This document shows, piece after piece, positions 1-6,473 of a DNA stretch of 27,619 nt (its first letter is position 1; each line of letters starts with the position of its first letter). The notes beneath the pieces were generated by a model, which did not search any database, was not told the DNA's origin, and saw nothing but the letters and a program-made list of their open reading frames with translations. A program made the position numbers and the translations under genes. Source of the DNA: a virus; IMG/VR virus record IMGVR_UViG_3300033571_007841, positions 1-27,619 of that record, one strand, 5' to 3'.

Positions 1-2
1 AG

Positions 3-338
3 ACTCTGTGCGCCGACATCGATGTGACCAGCGGCATCACCTGCATCGGCGGCATGATGGGCTACCTTTCGGTAGCGTTCGAGAAGAAGGACGACGACGC
101 CGTCATGCTCTGCATGAGCAATCCAGTGTTCCTCGACAACCTGTCGGAGATCGCCACCGCCGACAGCGAAGTGAAACTCGCGAACGCCTTCGACCACTGC
201 ATGGCGATGTGGCGCGAGAAGAACGGCGAAGTTGCCAGCCTAAAGGCTGGCATGGGAAGTGCCGTGCAAGCGCCTTCAGGTGATGCGGAGGTGACGCAGT
301 CCGAAGGACCGAAAGGACGGCGGAACGGCGACCGATGA
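3..338 (+). CDS. Hypothetical phage protein, 5' end cut by window
   Basis: The frame is open from the first base of the window to a TGA at 336-338, so the true start is probably upstream. A GTG at 24 is possible but has no visible Shine-Dalgarno sequence. The visible part (111 residues) has a helical, Cys/Met-containing N-terminal section and a low-complexity charged tail (Glu, Gly, Lys, Arg) from about residue 85. I do not recognise the family. It is followed after 107 bases, including a long hairpin, by the nonapeptide-repeat gene. Coding status rests on the open frame and on third-position G/C bias matching its neighbours. Confidence 0.6.
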   Translation, partial: TLCADIDVTSGITCIGGMMGYLSVAFEKKDDDAVMLCMSNPVFLDNLSEIATADSEVKLANAFDHCMAMWREKNGEVASLKAGMGSAVQAPSGDAEVTQSEGPKGRRNGDR

Positions 339-351
339 ACTGGCGGAGACA

Positions 352-397
352 CTCTCTATGTCCCTCTCGTAGTGAAACGAAGAGGGGACATAGAGAG
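352..397 (+). other. Long intergenic hairpin without U-tract
   Basis: The two arms (352-367 and 381-397) are complementary over 16 base pairs with one bulged G, around a 13-base loop. No T-run follows, so a simple intrinsic terminator is unlikely. It lies in the mRNA between the edge gene and the next start at 446. It may be an RNase III processing site, an mRNA 5'-end stabiliser or an attenuator; the sequence alone does not decide which. Confidence 0.7.
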
Positions 398-445
398 GTA
401 TCCCCTAAACCCCCCAAAGTGGCACTGCCACAGGAGACAGCGACC

Positions 446-973
446 ATGAGCAGCAACGACATCAGCACCATCGTCAGCGACATCAATACGGGTCTCGACG
501 CACTCCTCAAGGCGTTCGAGGCGAAGCCCAGCGTGACCGTCGGCGGCGTGAGCAGCATGGAGGTCACCAACCTCGTCGCCAACGCCATCCGTCAGGATGG
601 CAACAGCGTCCGTGACGCAGTCCTCAACGCCGTCGATGCGAAGATCGACGCAGTCGTCACTGACAGGTTGACCGACATCGACTGGTCGGAACACCTCGAC
701 ACCCGCGACATCGCCCGTGCCATCGACAGAAGCGACATCGTAAGCGAGATTGACTTGAGCGACCTCGCAAGCAACATCGACTTGAGCGACCTCGCGAGCC
801 ACATCGAGACGGACGACATCGCCGAGGCTGTCAAGGACTCGATCGATGTCTCCGACATCGCAAGCGAGATCGATTCGGACGACCTCGCCTCGTCCCTTGC
901 GGCGAACGACGCCTTCGTCGCCGCGATCGCCCGTGAGATCATCAGGCAGATGACCGCCACCAAGGTGGCGTGA
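446..973 (+). CDS. Nonapeptide-repeat protein, unknown function
   Basis: The product is 175 residues. The ATG at 446 is chosen over an in-frame ATG at 335 because AGGAGA sits at 432-437, and because the upstream extension would translate the hairpin at 352-397 into an atypical Arg/Pro-rich stretch. Residues 85-151 hold seven copies of a nine-residue repeat with consensus D-x-S-D-(I/L)-A-x-x-I. Copies one to five are contiguous, and a four-residue insertion (KDSI) precedes the sixth. The rest is acidic and helical, ending in a short basic tail. The regular Ile/Leu spacing would suit a solenoid or a helical oligomerisation rod. I do not recognise a named family. A GC hairpin at 991-1020 follows the stop. 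Confidence 0.85.
   Translation: MSSNDISTIVSDINTGLDALLKAFEAKPSVTVGGVSSMEVTNLVANAIRQDGNSVRDAVLNAVDAKIDAVVTDRLTDIDWSEHLDTRDIARAIDRSDIVSEIDLSDLASNIDLSDLASHIETDDIAEAVKDSIDVSDIASEIDSDDLASSLAANDAFVAAIAREIIRQMTATKVA
698..898 (+). repeat. In-gene 27-bp repeat array (seven units)
   Basis: Seven 27-base units encode the nonapeptide D-x-S-D-(I/L)-A-x-x-I. The units at 752-778 and 779-805 are nearly identical at DNA level, which points to recent tandem duplication. The others have diverged. A 12-base insertion separates units five and six. Confidence 0.85.
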
Positions 974-990
974 GACGGACTCATCCTTCG

Positions 991-1024
991 CGGTTCTCAG
1001 GGGGAAACCCCTGCGAACCGTTTG
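991..1024 (+). terminator. Hairpin with GAAA loop, weak terminator candidate
   Basis: Arms 991-1003 and 1008-1020 pair over 13 positions with one internal mismatch, closed by a GAAA tetraloop. Only a short TTTGTC tail follows (about 1021-1026). It could be a weak intrinsic terminator after the nonapeptide-repeat gene, or an mRNA-stabilising hairpin like the others in this arm. Confidence 0.5.
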
Positions 1025-1082
1025 TCAGGACTGTGCGGCACGTCGCTGCACGGGAAGCGCAACGCCATCAGGAGACACACGC

Positions 1083-1502
1083 ATGGCACTGAACTGGAAC
1101 ATCGGCAGCATCCGCGACCATGAGACCCTCTGCTTCGTCGGCGAAGGCGACAAGCGCAAGATGCGCGGCACGACCGAGACGCTGATCTACGCGACGATGT
1201 TCCTCGGCATGAACGGCATCACGGAGAAGAACTGGCAGGAGTTCTACTTCCGCATGTCGTTCTACGAACGGCTCAACGGCGGGCTCCGCCGCAAGTGGGA
1301 TGGCGAGGGGAGCGAGGAAGTGGTCTTCACCGCCGACGAGATCAAGGCGCACATCGGGCTCGGCACGAACGCCACGAACGAGACCAGCGCACGGTGGAAG
1401 AAGCGCATGGTCGAACTCTGGGCGAGGGACTGGAAGTCCCGCCTGATCCGCGAGACGACCACCAAGACCGAGGTCGCTTGGCTTCCGAACCGCTCGGCAT
1501 GA
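1083..1502 (+). CDS. Conserved-looking phage protein, unknown function
   Basis: The product is 139 residues. AGGAGA at 1070-1075 supports the ATG at 1083. It is Trp-rich and mixed alpha/beta in character, with a basic C-terminal half (several Trp-Lys/Arg pairs around residues 104-118). The general look, a short N-terminal 'DHE' strand, a 'TE-LI-ATM' helix, then 'ITEKNW-EFY', resembles small uncharacterised proteins I recall from other tailed phages, but I cannot assign a named family or function. It is separated from the DUF932 gene by a strong hairpin and a promoter, so it probably ends a transcription unit. Confidence 0.8.
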   Translation: MALNWNIGSIRDHETLCFVGEGDKRKMRGTTETLIYATMFLGMNGITEKNWQEFYFRMSFYERLNGGLRRKWDGEGSEEVVFTADEIKAHIGLGTNATNETSARWKKRMVELWARDWKSRLIRETTTKTEVAWLPNRSA

Positions 1503-1507
1503 CGTAG

Positions 1508-1548
1508 GTGATCCCACCCCCCCTTCCTTGTGAAGGGGGGTGGGTCAC
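1508..1548 (+). terminator. Very strong GC hairpin before the 1573 promoter
   Basis: Arms 1508-1526 and 1532-1548 pair over about 17 positions with a two-base bulge. The core is a C-run against a G-run, closed by a five-base loop. There is no T-run, but the position between a stop codon and a consensus promoter suggests it ends or insulates the upstream transcript. Confidence 0.55.
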
Positions 1549-1572
1549 CACTCCAAATGGGTGATGTTGCGT

Positions 1573-1601
1573 TTGACATCACCGAACGTATCAGGTACAA
1601 T
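1573..1601 (+). promoter_or_regulatory. Near-consensus sigma-70 promoter
   Basis: A perfect -35 box TTGACA (1573-1578) and a -10 box TACAAT (1596-1601) are separated by exactly 17 bases. The predicted start is near 1608. A small perfect inverted repeat (1607-1613 with 1616-1622) would sit at the extreme 5' end of the transcript, and AGGAGA (1622-1627) precedes the ATG at 1637. This is the only promoter of this quality I found in the window. It implies transcription by host RNA polymerase. Confidence 0.85.
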
Positions 1602-1636
1602 GAGAGTGTCGCTACAGCGACAGGAGACAAACAGAC

Positions 1637-2644
1637 ATGGCACACAACATTCAGCACAACGACGGCATGGTTCTCATCGGCAAGCCCGCGTGGCACGGCA
1701 TTGGCAAGGTTCTGCCCGAGGCGGTGACCCCGCAGGAGGCGCTCGTCATCGGCGGCATGGACTGGACGGTCGAGGAGAGCGATGCCCTCACCGCCACCTT
1801 CGGTGCGGACAGCGGCAACCCAGAGCGCGTGGCGGTCGAGACGCACAAGACGCTCCGCCGTTCCGACGACAAGTCCGTGCTGGCCACCGTCGGATCGGAG
1901 TACTGCGTACTCCAGAACAACCGACTCGCGGACATCGCGTCGAGCCTTGGCTCGGCTGGAGTGGTCAGGGTCGAGACTGCTGGGACGCTCAACGGCGGTC
2001 GCCGCTGCTACTTCCTCTTGAAGGGAGACACGGTGGACATCGGCGGTCGCGGCGACATGGTCGAGGAGTACCTGTTCATCGCGAACAGCCACGACGGGTC
2101 GCTGGCGCTGACCGCGTTCCCGACCTCGATCCGCGTCGTCTGCGCCAACACGATGACGATGGCGCTTCAGGAACTGCGTTCCAAGAACAACAGCGGAGCC
2201 TACCGCTGGAAGCACACCAGCGGACTGGAAGTCCGCATCGACGAGATCAAGGCCGTCCTCGCCAACTGGACGAACGTCACGACCGACAACCGCGAGGCGA
2301 TGAGAGCCCTTGCGTCGAAGACGCTGACCCGCTCGGAAATCCAGCAGTTGTGGACTGACGTACTCGTCAGCCTCGACGGCGAGATCGCCGTCAACCCGAA
2401 GAACGAGGCGCAGCACCGCCGCAAGGCGAAGGCTGTCTCGGAACTGGCGTACATGAGCAAGGTCTTCGATCAGGAGTCGCAGCAGTTCGGAGCCAGCGCT
2501 TGGGTCGCGGCGAACGCACTGACCAACCTGATCCAGCACAGCAGGGGAACCCTGCGTGGCGAGGCTCGGGTCAACGCCGACCTGCTCGGCTCCTACGGAG
2601 ACGCCAAGAAGGTGGCTATGAAGGCTGCTCTCGCACTGGTCTGA
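1637..2644 (+). CDS. DUF932 phage/plasmid-like protein
   Basis: The product is 335 residues, close to the usual size of DUF932 proteins (also modelled as 'phage/plasmid-like protein'). The N-terminal GKPAWHGIGK segment (residues 16-25) and the central 'TSIRVVCANTMTMA' segment (about residues 163-176) are typical of the family. The C-terminal third is helical. The molecular function of DUF932 is not established; such genes are often found with phage recombination and replication genes, as here. AGGAGA at 1622-1627 fixes the start. It sits directly behind the best promoter in the window, so it is probably strongly expressed early after infection. Confidence 0.9.
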   Translation: MAHNIQHNDGMVLIGKPAWHGIGKVLPEAVTPQEALVIGGMDWTVEESDALTATFGADSGNPERVAVETHKTLRRSDDKSVLATVGSEYCVLQNNRLADIASSLGSAGVVRVETAGTLNGGRRCYFLLKGDTVDIGGRGDMVEEYLFIANSHDGSLALTAFPTSIRVVCANTMTMALQELRSKNNSGAYRWKHTSGLEVRIDEIKAVLANWTNVTTDNREAMRALASKTLTRSEIQQLWTDVLVSLDGEIAVNPKNEAQHRRKAKAVSELAYMSKVFDQESQQFGASAWVAANALTNLIQHSRGTLRGEARVNADLLGSYGDAKKVAMKAALALV

Positions 2645-2683
2645 CGGGGGCTGCACCCTGCTCCTGAAGACATGACGAGTGCC

Positions 2684-2707
2684 GTGCGCCGTCGAAAGAC
2701 GGCGCAC
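2684..2707 (+). other. Perfect GAAA-loop hairpin, intergenic
   Basis: A perfect 10-bp stem (2684-2693 with 2698-2707) is closed by a GAAA tetraloop. No T-run follows. It lies in the 97-base gap between the DUF932 gene and the next start, 35 bases before that ATG. It could act as an mRNA stability or processing element. Confidence 0.7.
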
Positions 2708-2741
2708 CCACCCGCAATGTCGCGGATTGGAGGACAGACAC

Positions 2742-3032
2742 ATGGCTAGGAAGTGCAACGACAGGAAGCGAAAGGCAAGGAAGATCAGCCCGCTTGAGCG
2801 GGTCATCGAGGCGTGGGACGAGCATTGCGTCCCGCTGTGCGAGGACATCGACGACGCAGAGGGGATGCTCTCGGACATCCTCGACCAGATCGAGTGCGGC
2901 GAAGCGACCCCGAACGACATCGCAGCGGCGGTATCCGACGCAGTCATGGCGCTGCGCGACATCAGCAGTGCGTTCGACAAGATGAGCGACCAGATCATGG
3001 AGGCGGAGCGGACGGGGGTGACCGATGAGTGA
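2742..3032 (+). CDS. Small helical phage protein, unknown
   Basis: The product is 96 residues. The ATG at 2742 is preferred over one at 2679 because GGAGGA lies at 2729-2734 and the upstream extension would cover the hairpin at 2684-2707. A strongly basic N-terminus (about residues 1-15, Arg/Lys-rich) is followed by an acidic helical body with a regular heptad-like Ile/Leu/Met pattern. The family is not recognised. The stop overlaps the next start by eight bases (ATGAGTGA), so the two are translationally coupled. Confidence 0.8.
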   Translation: MARKCNDRKRKARKISPLERVIEAWDEHCVPLCEDIDDAEGMLSDILDQIECGEATPNDIAAAVSDAVMALRDISSAFDKMSDQIMEAERTGVTDE

Positions 3033-3234
3033 ACAAGACTGGGCTGTCGTCGTGTCTCAGTACGAACTGCGCGACGAGATCGAACGCATCTGCAAGGAGC
3101 GGGGGATTGAACTCGTCGGACAGGATCGGGACGACGCCATCCGATTCCTCAACTCGTCCCTGCACGGCGTCATCTCAACGAACATCGAACGACTCGCAGA
3201 GGATGCGGTCGAGAAAGCGAAGGTGAAGGAATGA
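3025..3234 (+). CDS. Small hypothetical protein
   Basis: The product is 69 residues, acidic and predicted mostly helical. It starts at an ATG inside the end of the previous gene (eight-base overlap), and a G-rich Shine-Dalgarno-like stretch lies just before it. Its TGA overlaps the ATG of the 30-residue membrane peptide gene. No family recognised. Confidence 0.7.
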   Translation: MSEQDWAVVVSQYELRDEIERICKERGIELVGQDRDDAIRFLNSSLHGVISTNIERLAEDAVEKAKVKE

Positions 3235-3323
3235 ACAAGGACGAACCCAGCATCTCCGACATCGTCGGCGGCATCGCGTCGGTCGCGATCATCGCGCTGA
3301 TCATCGTGTTCTTCGGGCTCTGA
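3231..3323 (+). CDS. 30-residue single-pass membrane peptide
   Basis: A very short gene starts at an ATGA overlap with the preceding stop and ends in TGA at 3321-3323. The peptide has an acidic hydrophilic N-terminus (about 10 residues) and then a nearly uninterrupted hydrophobic stretch (residues 11-30: Ile, Val, Ala, Gly, Leu, Phe) long enough to span a membrane. The overlapping start and the clear transmembrane character argue for a real gene despite the length. Possible roles include a small membrane toxin, a superinfection-exclusion peptide or a holin-like peptide; none can be assigned. Confidence 0.6.
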   Translation: MNKDEPSISDIVGGIASVAIIALIIVFFGL

Positions 3324-3338
3324 TCGGAGTCCCGCTAC

Positions 3339-3364
3339 CAGCCCCTCCTCGCGTGGAGGGGCTG
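3339..3364 (+). other. Perfect 10-bp GC hairpin, intergenic
   Basis: The stem 3339-3348 pairs perfectly with 3355-3364 around a six-base loop. No T-run follows. It separates the small membrane-peptide gene from the ribbon-helix-helix gene. Confidence 0.7.
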
Positions 3365-3395
3365 GGTGCGGGCATTCCGCCCAGAAGGGAACGCC

Positions 3396-3602
3396 ATGCA
3401 TGAAGTGATGACCGAAGAGGCGAAGCCGAAGTCGCCGAACAGCAGCATCTCGCTGCGCCGTCCAGTCAAGGATCGCCTAGATGCGTTCGCCCGACTAGGT
3501 CGTCGGACGCGCACCGCGACGATCCAGTTGCTGATGGACGACTACTGCACCAGACACCCGACCTTCGCTGCTCTCGTAGAGCAGGAACTGAGGGAGTCGT
3601 AA
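3396..3602 (+). CDS. Putative ribbon-helix-helix DNA-binding protein
   Basis: The product is 68 residues. The ATG at 3396, with AAGGGA upstream, is preferred over a GTG at 3366 that lies against the hairpin. Residues 16-48 fit the ribbon-helix-helix plan: a short strand (S-I-S-L-R-R), a helix (V-K-D-R-L-D-A-F-A-R-L), a turn with Arg/Thr, and a second helix (T-A-T-I-Q-L-L-M-D-D-Y). Proteins of this class bind DNA as dimers and act as small repressors. It stands just upstream of the recombination genes and may regulate them; that link is inferred from position only. No operator was identified. Confidence 0.6.
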   Translation: MHEVMTEEAKPKSPNSSISLRRPVKDRLDAFARLGRRTRTATIQLLMDDYCTRHPTFAALVEQELRES

Positions 3603-3608
3603 AAGACA

Positions 3609-3632
3609 CGACCTCGCCCAGAGGCGAGGTCG
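3609..3632 (+). other. Perfect 10-bp hairpin before nuclease gene
   Basis: Stem 3609-3618 pairs perfectly with 3623-3632, with the four-base loop CAGA. The nuclease-gene Shine-Dalgarno sequence (GGAGGAGACA) begins six bases after it, so the hairpin could influence ribosome access. Confidence 0.7.
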
Positions 3633-3651
3633 CGTCGGAGGAGACAGACAC

Positions 3652-4494
3652 ATGGACAGTATACCGAGCAATGGCATCCATGAGATGCCAGACAAAAACT
3701 ATTTCGCGATCGACCTGCCGAGCAGCAGCACGACGAAGCCGCTGCTCTCGAAGACCAACGCCCATGTCGGGTGGGATCGGGAGAACCCGCAGACCGAGCA
3801 TTCCGATGCCTTCAGCATCGGCGCTCTGGTGCATGCTCTGGTTCTCACGCCAGACTCGATTGAAGAATCGTTCATCCGCCATGCGAAGTTGGACAAGCGG
3901 ACGAAGGAAGGAAAGGCGGAGTGGGAATCGCTGACCAAGAGGTCATCGATGACGGGAGCCCGCCTCATCGACGATGAGCAGTGGGCTGATGCCGAGCGCA
4001 TGGCGAACGCCATAGCCGAGCATCGTTCCTGCAAGCAACTCCTGAGTCTTGCTAGCCTTCGTGAACGATCCGTCATCGGAGATGTCTGCGGACGCCCAGC
4101 CAAGTGCAAGATCGACGCCATGTCCGATGACCTATCGGTCATCGTTGACATCAAGACCTGCCTGTCGGCGAGCCCGACGGAGTTCAGCAGGTCGGCTGCT
4201 GCCTTCGGATACGCCCATCAGGCTGCGTTCTACAGGCGGATGGTATGCAGTCTGGACAATCCGCCCAAGCGGGTCGACTTCGTCTTCGTCTGCGTGGAGA
4301 AGACGAGCCCGAATCTCGTCGCCGTGTATCGGCTTGCCGATGCGGCGATCGATCTCGCTGACAAGCGGATCGACGAAGTCGTCGCGAGATGGTGGGCTGT
4401 GAAGGAAGGCGACCGAAGCGGATACCCGACGGAGATCACCGACATCGACCTGCCCGCATGGGCATACAAGACGCAAGGAGACGGCAATGAGTGA
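3652..4494 (+). CDS. PD-(D/E)XK exonuclease, RecE/ExoVIII type
   Basis: The product is 280 residues. It resembles phage 'PD-(D/E)XK nuclease-like / exodeoxyribonuclease VIII' proteins (DUF3799 group). Visible signatures are the N-terminal G-x-x-x-H-x-x-V element (G57-H61 region), the catalytic core with D155 followed by D166-I-K168, and a downstream Q190-x-x-x-Y194 motif of the kind that follows the core in RecB/exonuclease-like folds. It would resect dsDNA 5' to 3' and leave a 3' single strand for the annealing protein encoded next. GGAGGAGACA before the ATG at 3652 fixes the start; an internal ATG at 3685 is less likely. Its stop overlaps the bet start by eight bases, so the pair is probably co-translated. 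Confidence 0.85.
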   Translation: MDSIPSNGIHEMPDKNYFAIDLPSSSTTKPLLSKTNAHVGWDRENPQTEHSDAFSIGALVHALVLTPDSIEESFIRHAKLDKRTKEGKAEWESLTKRSSMTGARLIDDEQWADAERMANAIAEHRSCKQLLSLASLRERSVIGDVCGRPAKCKIDAMSDDLSVIVDIKTCLSASPTEFSRSAAAFGYAHQAAFYRRMVCSLDNPPKRVDFVFVCVEKTSPNLVAVYRLADAAIDLADKRIDEVVARWWAVKEGDRSGYPTEITDIDLPAWAYKTQGDGNE

Positions 4495-5446
4495 CATCGT
4501 GAAGTCAGGCGGAATCGGAGCGGAGCAGATGAGCCTCATCGCGAGGACGATCGCGAAGGGATGCAGCGACGACGAACTGCGGCTGTTCGGTCAAATCTGC
4601 GAGCGCACGGGTCTTGACCCGTTCGCCCGCCAGATTTACGCCGTCCGACGCTGGGACAAGAAGGAGGGTCGCGAGGTGATGCAGACCCAGATCAGCATCG
4701 ACGGCGCTCGCCTCGTCGCCCAGCGCTCGGGTCAATACGCAGGTCAGGACGGCCCGTACTGGTGCGGGGAGGACGGCAAGTGGCACGATGTCTGGCTGTC
4801 GAGCAAGCCGCCAGTGGCGGCGAAGGTCGGCGTCTACCACAGCAGGTTCCAGACTCCGCTCTACGCCGTCGCCCTGTGGTCTGAGTACTGCCAGTGCAAC
4901 AAGGACGGATATCCATCCCAGATGTGGGGGAAGTTCCCGACCGTGATGCTGGCGAAATGCGCCGAGATGTTGGCGCTCCGCAAGGCATTCCCTGCGGAAC
5001 TGAGCGGACTCTATTCGGCGGAGGAGATGTCTCAGGCTGAGCCTGCCGCTCCCGTGCATGACGATGCGAGCCAGCGCATGTATGCGAAGTTGGTGAAGCA
5101 GAGCCCTGCCACTTCCGCACTCGATGCCCGAATCAAGGATGCTGCGCCGACGAAGGAGGAACTGAATGCGTTGCTCGACCCGACGCCAGTCGAGAAGCGC
5201 GAGCCAGTCGCGATCCCAGACTCTGGGTTCTGCGAGGTGCTGATCGACAAGATCACGCAGCACAATGGCAAGAGCGGACCAGTCTGGAAGGTCATCGACA
5301 CGGACGCGAATGTGTTCGCTTGCTTCGATCCGTACATGGTCGATGACCTGTCGAAACTCCGCGAGGATGGCAGGGTCGTCCGCATGGAGGTCGAGAAGAA
5401 GGGCGAGCGTCACGTCATCATCAGCGTGGAGGGTCTTGCGCAATGA
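4487..5446 (+). CDS. bet: Bet/RecT-family ssDNA annealing protein
   Basis: The product is 319 residues. Residues 1-180 match the phage recombination protein Bet (RecT superfamily): an N-terminal helix, then '[19 protein letters not shown]', the '[17 protein letters not shown]' segment, and the Trp/Cys-rich central part ending in '[13 protein letters not shown]'. These proteins coat single strands produced by the partner exonuclease and anneal homologous strands. Beyond about residue 185 comes a variable linker. A further C-terminal domain of about 80 residues (240-319) with alternating strands could be an OB-like or protein-interaction domain and is not part of minimal lambda Bet. GGAGAC lies just before the start. 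The stop overlaps the next gene by four bases. Confidence 0.92.
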   Translation: MSDIVKSGGIGAEQMSLIARTIAKGCSDDELRLFGQICERTGLDPFARQIYAVRRWDKKEGREVMQTQISIDGARLVAQRSGQYAGQDGPYWCGEDGKWHDVWLSSKPPVAAKVGVYHSRFQTPLYAVALWSEYCQCNKDGYPSQMWGKFPTVMLAKCAEMLALRKAFPAELSGLYSAEEMSQAEPAAPVHDDASQRMYAKLVKQSPATSALDARIKDAAPTKEELNALLDPTPVEKREPVAIPDSGFCEVLIDKITQHNGKSGPVWKVIDTDANVFACFDPYMVDDLSKLREDGRVVRMEVEKKGERHVIISVEGLAQ

Positions 5447-5874
5447 CATACGAGATTCCGATTCACATCGTCCGCGCCACCGAGCGCCTTTCCACCCGCT
5501 TCGACACATCGGACGACGCCTTTGCGGCAGCCCCTTCGGGGGCTGCCGCACTTGTGCTGGAGGCGATCAGGAACCAGCCGAGGACTGTCGATGAACTGAT
5601 GGTCGATCTATCCATGTCGCACTCGACCTGCTCGGCGGCGGTCAACAAGTTGATGCGGCAGGGCTGGGTCAGCGACAGCGGCATCAGGGCGATGACGAGG
5701 GCGGGTCGCAAGGCGATCGTGTGGGAGCCGAACCTAGTGCGGAGCCCGATCGTCGTGACCAGACCTACGCGCAAGGAACTTGAGACTCGCGTACACAAGG
5801 CGCTGCTCGCCCTCGCCGCCAAGGCGGATGCATCATGCGTCGAGCGAATCCTGCGAGGTGAACCCCATGCGTGA
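5443..5874 (+). CDS. Winged-helix DNA-binding protein
   Basis: The product is 143 residues. It starts at ATGA overlapping the bet stop, with GGAGGG upstream. Residues about 36-90 form a MarR/Lrp-like winged helix: '[10 protein letters not shown]' helix, 'TVDELMVDL' helix, '[18 protein letters not shown]' recognition helix and a wing ending in '[10 protein letters not shown]'. The C-terminal 40 residues are helical and may mediate dimerisation. Such proteins in phage recombination blocks are likely local regulators or replication accessories; no target is visible. The Ala/Gly segment before the HTH is encoded by a perfect UUCG-capped inverted repeat (5524-5549). Confidence 0.75.
   Translation: MTYEIPIHIVRATERLSTRFDTSDDAFAAAPSGAAALVLEAIRNQPRTVDELMVDLSMSHSTCSAAVNKLMRQGWVSDSGIRAMTRAGRKAIVWEPNLVRSPIVVTRPTRKELETRVHKALLALAAKADASCVERILRGEPHA
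5524..5549 (+). other. Intragenic UUCG-capped perfect hairpin
   Basis: An 11-bp perfect stem (5524-5534 with 5539-5549) closed by C(TTCG)G, an exceptionally stable tetraloop, lies inside the winged-helix gene and encodes its Ala-Ala-Ala-Pro-Ser-Gly-Ala-Ala-Ala stretch. It begins about 80 bases after the start codon. Confidence 0.75.
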
Positions 5875-6181
5875 CTTCCTGACGAACGGCATGCATGGAG
5901 AGATCCACATCACGCTCGACCGAACCGACGCTGGCGATAGTCCAGACGGGGTGTCATACGACCTGAGTGCTGCTTTCTTCGGCGACCAGCAGGGATCGGA
6001 CAATGAACCTCAAGTCTGGCTTATCGTCGGTCGCGACCTGAAAGCCAAGGGAGATGATGTACGCCCATTGTTCTGCGTCTCCGTCGCTCGTCTTCGCCGC
6101 ATCTGCGAGTTGGCTGAGTTGATGCACAAGGTCGGCGACGATCAGTTCAAGCACAGAGAGGGGGCGAATCTAGATGAGTAA
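5867..6181 (+). CDS. Hypothetical phage protein
   Basis: The product is 104 residues. The start is the ATG at 5867 with GAGGTG upstream, overlapping the previous stop by eight bases. The upstream in-frame extension to 5780 would run through the winged-helix gene and is Arg/Ser/Pro-rich, typical of an out-of-frame read. The protein has a beta-rich first half (alternating hydrophobic strands around residues 12-60) and a helical C-terminus with conserved-looking 'RLRRICELAELM'. No family recognised. Its stop overlaps the next start by eight bases (ATGAGTAA would be shared). Confidence 0.75.
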   Translation: MRDFLTNGMHGEIHITLDRTDAGDSPDGVSYDLSAAFFGDQQGSDNEPQVWLIVGRDLKAKGDDVRPLFCVSVARLRRICELAELMHKVGDDQFKHREGANLDE

Positions 6182-6473
6182 ACACGATGACATCGTGGCG
6201 CGGCTTCGCGTCCTCGCATCAGAGTTCCCGACGATTGATAGGTGGATGGACAACGAATGGACGAACGCCGCCGACGATATCGAACGGCTGCGCGTCGAGC
6301 GCGACGAGGCTTTCATTCTCGCGAACCAAGTAGCGAGGGAAGCAGCGTCGATCATCACGGCGAAGATTCCATCTGGTAAGGCGAGCGCTTTCTGGGATGC
6401 CTTGGACAAGTTCAGGCGATTCGAGAGTAGACTTCCCGATGCGCCCTCTGGGCGGGAACAGGAGAACAGGTGA
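6174..6473 (+). CDS. Small coiled-coil protein
   Basis: The product is 99 residues. Residues about 27-62 show a heptad-like arrangement (Ile-Glu-Arg-Leu-Arg-Val-Glu-Arg-Asp-Glu-Ala) typical of the short coiled-coil accessory proteins common in phage early blocks. A strong purine-rich Shine-Dalgarno sequence precedes the ATG at 6174. The stop overlaps the following GTG start by four bases. Function unknown. Confidence 0.7.
   Translation: MSKHDDIVARLRVLASEFPTIDRWMDNEWTNAADDIERLRVERDEAFILANQVAREAASIITAKIPSGKASAFWDALDKFRRFESRLPDAPSGREQENR

Noticed and set aside
335-445. N-terminal extension of the nonapeptide-repeat gene from the ATG at 335
   Set aside because: It would translate the long hairpin at 352-397 and gives an Arg/Ser/Pro-rich leader, while AGGAGA supports the ATG at 446.
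1262-2998. 578-residue open frame on the - strand opposite the DUF932 gene
   Set aside because: It is a shadow of high-GC coding DNA. Its peptide is Arg/Ala/Val-rich without motifs, it crosses the strong hairpin at 1508-1548, and the + strand frames have Shine-Dalgarno sites and a recognised family.
3366-3395. GTG start of the ribbon-helix-helix gene at 3366
   Set aside because: It lies two bases after the hairpin stem without a Shine-Dalgarno sequence; the ATG at 3396 has AAGGGA.
4505-5551. 348-residue open frame opposite the bet gene
   Set aside because: Antisense to a confidently recognised Bet gene; Arg/Leu/Asp-rich composition typical of a mirrored frame and no ribosome site.
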